A stretch of DNA of 64,000 nucleotides from Jatrophihabitans cynanchi. Its GTDB lineage: Bacteria; Actinomycetota; Actinomycetes; Mycobacteriales; Jatrophihabitantaceae. The stretch covers positions 496,001 to 560,000 of the forward strand of contig NZ_CP097463.1 of NCBI RefSeq assembly GCF_027247405.1, read 5' to 3'. The position numbers and the translations under genes are program-made. The notes beneath the pieces are model-generated. The model was not told the DNA's origin, did not search any database, and saw only the letters and a program-made list of their open reading frames with translations. Within the stretch, counting starts at the first letter, position 1; each line of letters begins with the position of its first letter. Shown piece after piece: positions 62,304 through 64,000 of this stretch.

Positions 62304-62511
62304 GTGTCCGATACGCGGAGACGAGTCCGCGCCCATCGTGCTCGCCTACGGGCTCAGGCGCTACGCCCGATCCAGATCTGGGTTTCCGGATGTCCGCTCA
62401 CCCGAATTCACTGCCGAGGCGCATCGGCAGGCTCGCCTAGTGGCCGCCAGCCACACAGCTGACGCCGATCAGGACTTCGTTGACGCGATCTCCGAGTGGC
62501 CGGGCGAGTGA
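62304..62511 (+). pseudogene. MazE-type (DUF3018) antitoxin, frameshifted
   Basis: GTG at 62304 opens SDTRRRVRAHRARLRAQAL, then RPIQIWV; the protein should continue into DVRSPEFTAEAHRQ and DADQDFVDAISEW, which is in the next frame. One extra T (GGTTTCCGG for GGTTCCGG) near 62391 explains it. Together the halves match DUF3018 antitoxins. It overlaps mazF (GTGA). Either an inactivated antitoxin or a sequencing error, since an intact toxin without antitoxin should be harmful. Confidence 0.7.
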
Positions 62512-62849
62512 GACGGGCAGAAATCTGGACGGCATCTGGCGGACCTGACCACGCCGGCAAGTCCCGACCGGCGGTCATTGTTCAGGACGATCGGTTTGAT
62601 ACCGACTCCATCACGCTCTGCCCGTTCACCACAGATCCGACCGACGCGCCCTTGTTCCGCCTCGTCGTCGAAGCCACTCCGGCGACCGGCCTCAGTGCTA
62701 CCAGCAGGCTGATGGTCGACAAGATCACAACGGTTCGACGGGCCAAGCTAAGTGAACGTATCGGCGAACTCGACGACGCCGACATCGTCCGGCTCAACCG
62801 AGCGGTGGTTACGTTCGTCGGAATCGCCAACAGCCGGCAAGCCACTTGA
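62508..62849 (+). CDS. mazF: MazF-type endoribonuclease toxin (PemK family)
   Basis: 113 aa. RRAEIWTASGGPDHAGKSRPAVIVQDDRF is read in pieces: AEIW, GKSRPAVIVQ, LCPFTT, and SRLMVDKITTVRRAKL near the end, the MazF core. GTG start overlapping the antitoxin stop. Complete. Confidence 0.9.
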   Translation: MRRAEIWTASGGPDHAGKSRPAVIVQDDRFDTDSITLCPFTTDPTDAPLFRLVVEATPATGLSATSRLMVDKITTVRRAKLSERIGELDDADIVRLNRAVVTFVGIANSRQAT

Positions 62850-62860
62850 TTCGCTGCCGG

Positions 62861-62910
62861 CGTGTCACATATCCGGCCGAGATTCGCACTTCTAGGTGGT
62901 GGGCCTTACT
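62861..62910 (+). repeat. Left copy of imperfect direct repeat flanking VapBC
   Basis: About 50 bases, roughly 75-80% identical to 63723-63772. The right copy runs into the 3' end of tRNA-Val; the left copy includes TGGTGGGC, the complement of the tRNA's GCCCACCA end. Confidence 0.6.
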
Positions 62911-63027
62911 TACCCTCATGCGAACCGACCTGTGCTGGTAGGCGGACCAGGTATCGGACTCGCAGGTAGGTTGGTCGGCACCCGCATCTCAAGGTGATAG
63001 CATCAGATATCGCAGGGAGGTGGCCTG

Positions 63028-63249
63028 ATGTCAGATGTGCTGATTCGCGACGTGCCCGATGACGTCCTTGCGGCGGTCGAGTCGCATGCAACGAAGCTCG
63101 GGCTGTCGCGCAACGAGTACCTGCGTCGCCAGCTCGCACAGGACGCGATGCGGTCGACCGTGCCCGTCACGATGGACGACCTGCGGTGGTTCACCCAGAC
63201 ATTCAGCGATCTCGCTGAGTCAGAGGTCATGCGGCAGGCGTGGGAGTGA
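63028..63249 (+). CDS. vapB: VapB-type antitoxin
   Basis: 73 aa. N-terminal ribbon-helix-helix ([31 protein letters not shown]) with a C-terminal toxin-binding tail. GGGAGG lies upstream of the ATG. Overlaps vapC (GTGA). Confidence 0.88.
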   Translation: MSDVLIRDVPDDVLAAVESHATKLGLSRNEYLRRQLAQDAMRSTVPVTMDDLRWFTQTFSDLAESEVMRQAWE

Positions 63250-63683
63250 CCGCTGCGGAGACGCGGCGCTGGCTCATCGACAAGTCAGCGCTCGTTCGTC
63301 TGAGTGAGAGCCTGGACGCGTCAGAGTGGATCTCTCGTATTGATCGAGGACTCGTGCGGATCGCCACTGTCACGATCCTGGAGGTCGGATTCTCCGCGAG
63401 ATCGGCAGATGATCTTCGAGCCAAATTGCGTAGACCGCCTGTCGCTGCGATGCCTATCGAGAACGCGACTCCTAGAATCGAGACACGCGCCATCGAGGTC
63501 CAAGAATCGCTCGCGGGGCTCGGACATCACCGGGCGCCATCCGTTCCAGATCTGATCATCGCCGCGATCGCTGAACTGGCTGGGCTGGTGGTGCTTCATG
63601 TCGACAAGGATTTCGAGCTAATCGCCGGCGTGACCCAGCAGCCAACCGAACGACTCCGGCTCGCACAGCCACACTCGACCTGA
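63246..63683 (+). CDS. vapC: VapC-type PIN-domain toxin
   Basis: 145 aa. PIN residues: first Asp in [11 protein letters not shown], Glu in ILEVGFS, Asp in [12 protein letters not shown] and VDKDFELIA near the end. Start GTG at 63246 overlapping vapB; GTG 63240 also possible. Site-specific RNase toxin. Confidence 0.88.
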   Translation: MTAAETRRWLIDKSALVRLSESLDASEWISRIDRGLVRIATVTILEVGFSARSADDLRAKLRRPPVAAMPIENATPRIETRAIEVQESLAGLGHHRAPSVPDLIIAAIAELAGLVVLHVDKDFELIAGVTQQPTERLRLAQPHST

Positions 63684-63722
63684 GGACTAGAACCTCATTG
63701 CCGAGTGTGAATCTCGCTAAAC

Positions 63723-63772
63723 CACGTCACACATCCGGCTGAAATCCGGACTTGTGGGTGGTGGGCGATACT
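63723..63772 (+). repeat. Right copy of imperfect direct repeat, overlapping tRNA-Val 3' end
   Basis: Partner of 62861-62910. It contains the last 14 bases of the tRNA gene and 36 bases beyond it. Confidence 0.6.
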
Positions 63773-63833
63773 GGGATCGAACCAGTGACCCCTGCCGTGT
63801 GAAGGCAGTGCTCTCCCGCTGAGCTAATCGCCC
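63759..63833 (-). tRNA. tRNA-Val (anticodon CAC)
   Basis: 75 bases including an encoded CCA. The acceptor stem pairs GGGCGAT with ATCGCCC; D-arm GCTCAGCGGGAGAGC; anticodon stem CTGCC/GGCAG with loop TTCACAC, anticodon CAC; T-arm with GGTTCGATCC. All four arms fold. Confidence 0.95.
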
Positions 63834-63876
63834 GACGCGCGCGTCGTGAAGCCACGTCAGACTACACGGCACGATG

Positions 63877-63916
63877 GTCATGCGACCGCGGGGCCGGGAC
63901 CCCGCAATTGCATGAC
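63877..63916. terminator. Two-step hairpin near window end
   Basis: GTCATGC...GCGGGG and CCCCGC...GCATGAC arms nest symmetrically. It lies downstream of the minus-strand gene that enters at the right edge. Confidence 0.55.
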
Positions 63917-63934
63917 GATCGTCGGCTCAGCGGC

Positions 63935-64000
63935 TCACGACACCAGCCACCAGGCGAGCCACAGCGCGCTGCCGACGACGAGCAGCCCGGCGAGCCCGAT
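63935..64000 (-). CDS. Membrane protein, C-terminal fragment (enters from right edge)
   Basis: The last 21 codons of a minus-strand frame, IGLAGLLVVGSALWLAWWLV then Ser and stop, are a hydrophobic membrane-spanning end. Too short to identify. The hairpin just after it supports a real gene end. Confidence 0.45.
   Translation of the reverse strand: MGLAGLLVVGSALWLAWWLVS

Overview
The window is high-GC DNA with dense, overlapping operons and GTG starts, typical of an Actinomycetota chromosome. I cannot fix the genus. Most of it reads as a DosR/DevR-type hypoxia (dormancy) regulon. The left edge carries the start of a DevS/DosT-like sensor kinase. The region also holds three Acg-family flavoproteins, six universal stress proteins (USPs), CBS-domain proteins and DUF1876 (Rv1738-like), Rv2004c-like, OtsB1-C-terminus-like, CtpF-like and NarK-like genes. 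These families belong to the DosR regulon of Mycobacterium tuberculosis. At least 17 sites resembling the 14-base DosR core (GGGACTTTNGTCCC type) lie between divergent genes or just upstream of operons.

Layout: 1-3376 sensor kinase start, acg1, USP-alcohol dehydrogenase operon. 3377-4018 remnant DNA. 4019-10367 acg2 / GNAT-acyl-CoA synthetase / MBL operon (MBL gene frameshifted), divergent from a CBS-BON/USP operon. 10364-16313 is an inserted segment bounded by 23-base inverted repeats and an 8-base direct repeat; it carries a membrane protein and a secreted-protein gene broken by an IS3-type and an IS30-type element. 16660-18575 epimerase + ECF41-type sigma factor. 18791-33610 carbon and storage metabolism: PEP synthase, sugar-ABC ATPase, glycogen-debranching-like enzyme, glycosyltransferase, GH65 phosphorylase, kinase, hydrolase, USPs. 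33684-40625 a long minus-strand operon for pyruvate:ferredoxin oxidoreductase, headed by acg3. 40643-47465 CtpF-type ATPase and DUF6544 gene, divergent from USP-GAPDH-DUF4389-alcohol dehydrogenase. 47620-53580 MgtA-type ATPase, acetate kinase, hemerythrin, nitrate/nitrite transporter, STAS protein. 53598-62236 ordinary chromosomal genes. 62237-63833 two toxin-antitoxin modules and tRNA-Val(CAC); the window ends in another gene's 3' end.

Read together, the region looks like an oxygen-limitation programme. Glycogen or disaccharide phosphorolysis and GAPDH supply pyruvate. Pyruvate:ferredoxin oxidoreductase gives acetyl-CoA and reduced ferredoxin. Acetate kinase and the ADP-forming-type acyl-CoA synthetase offer ATP-yielding steps, alcohol dehydrogenases re-oxidise NAD(P)H, NarK moves nitrate/nitrite, and USPs, CBS proteins and cation ATPases handle stress and ions. 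Regulation by DosR is inferred from motifs and gene content; no regulator gene other than the kinase fragment is inside the window.
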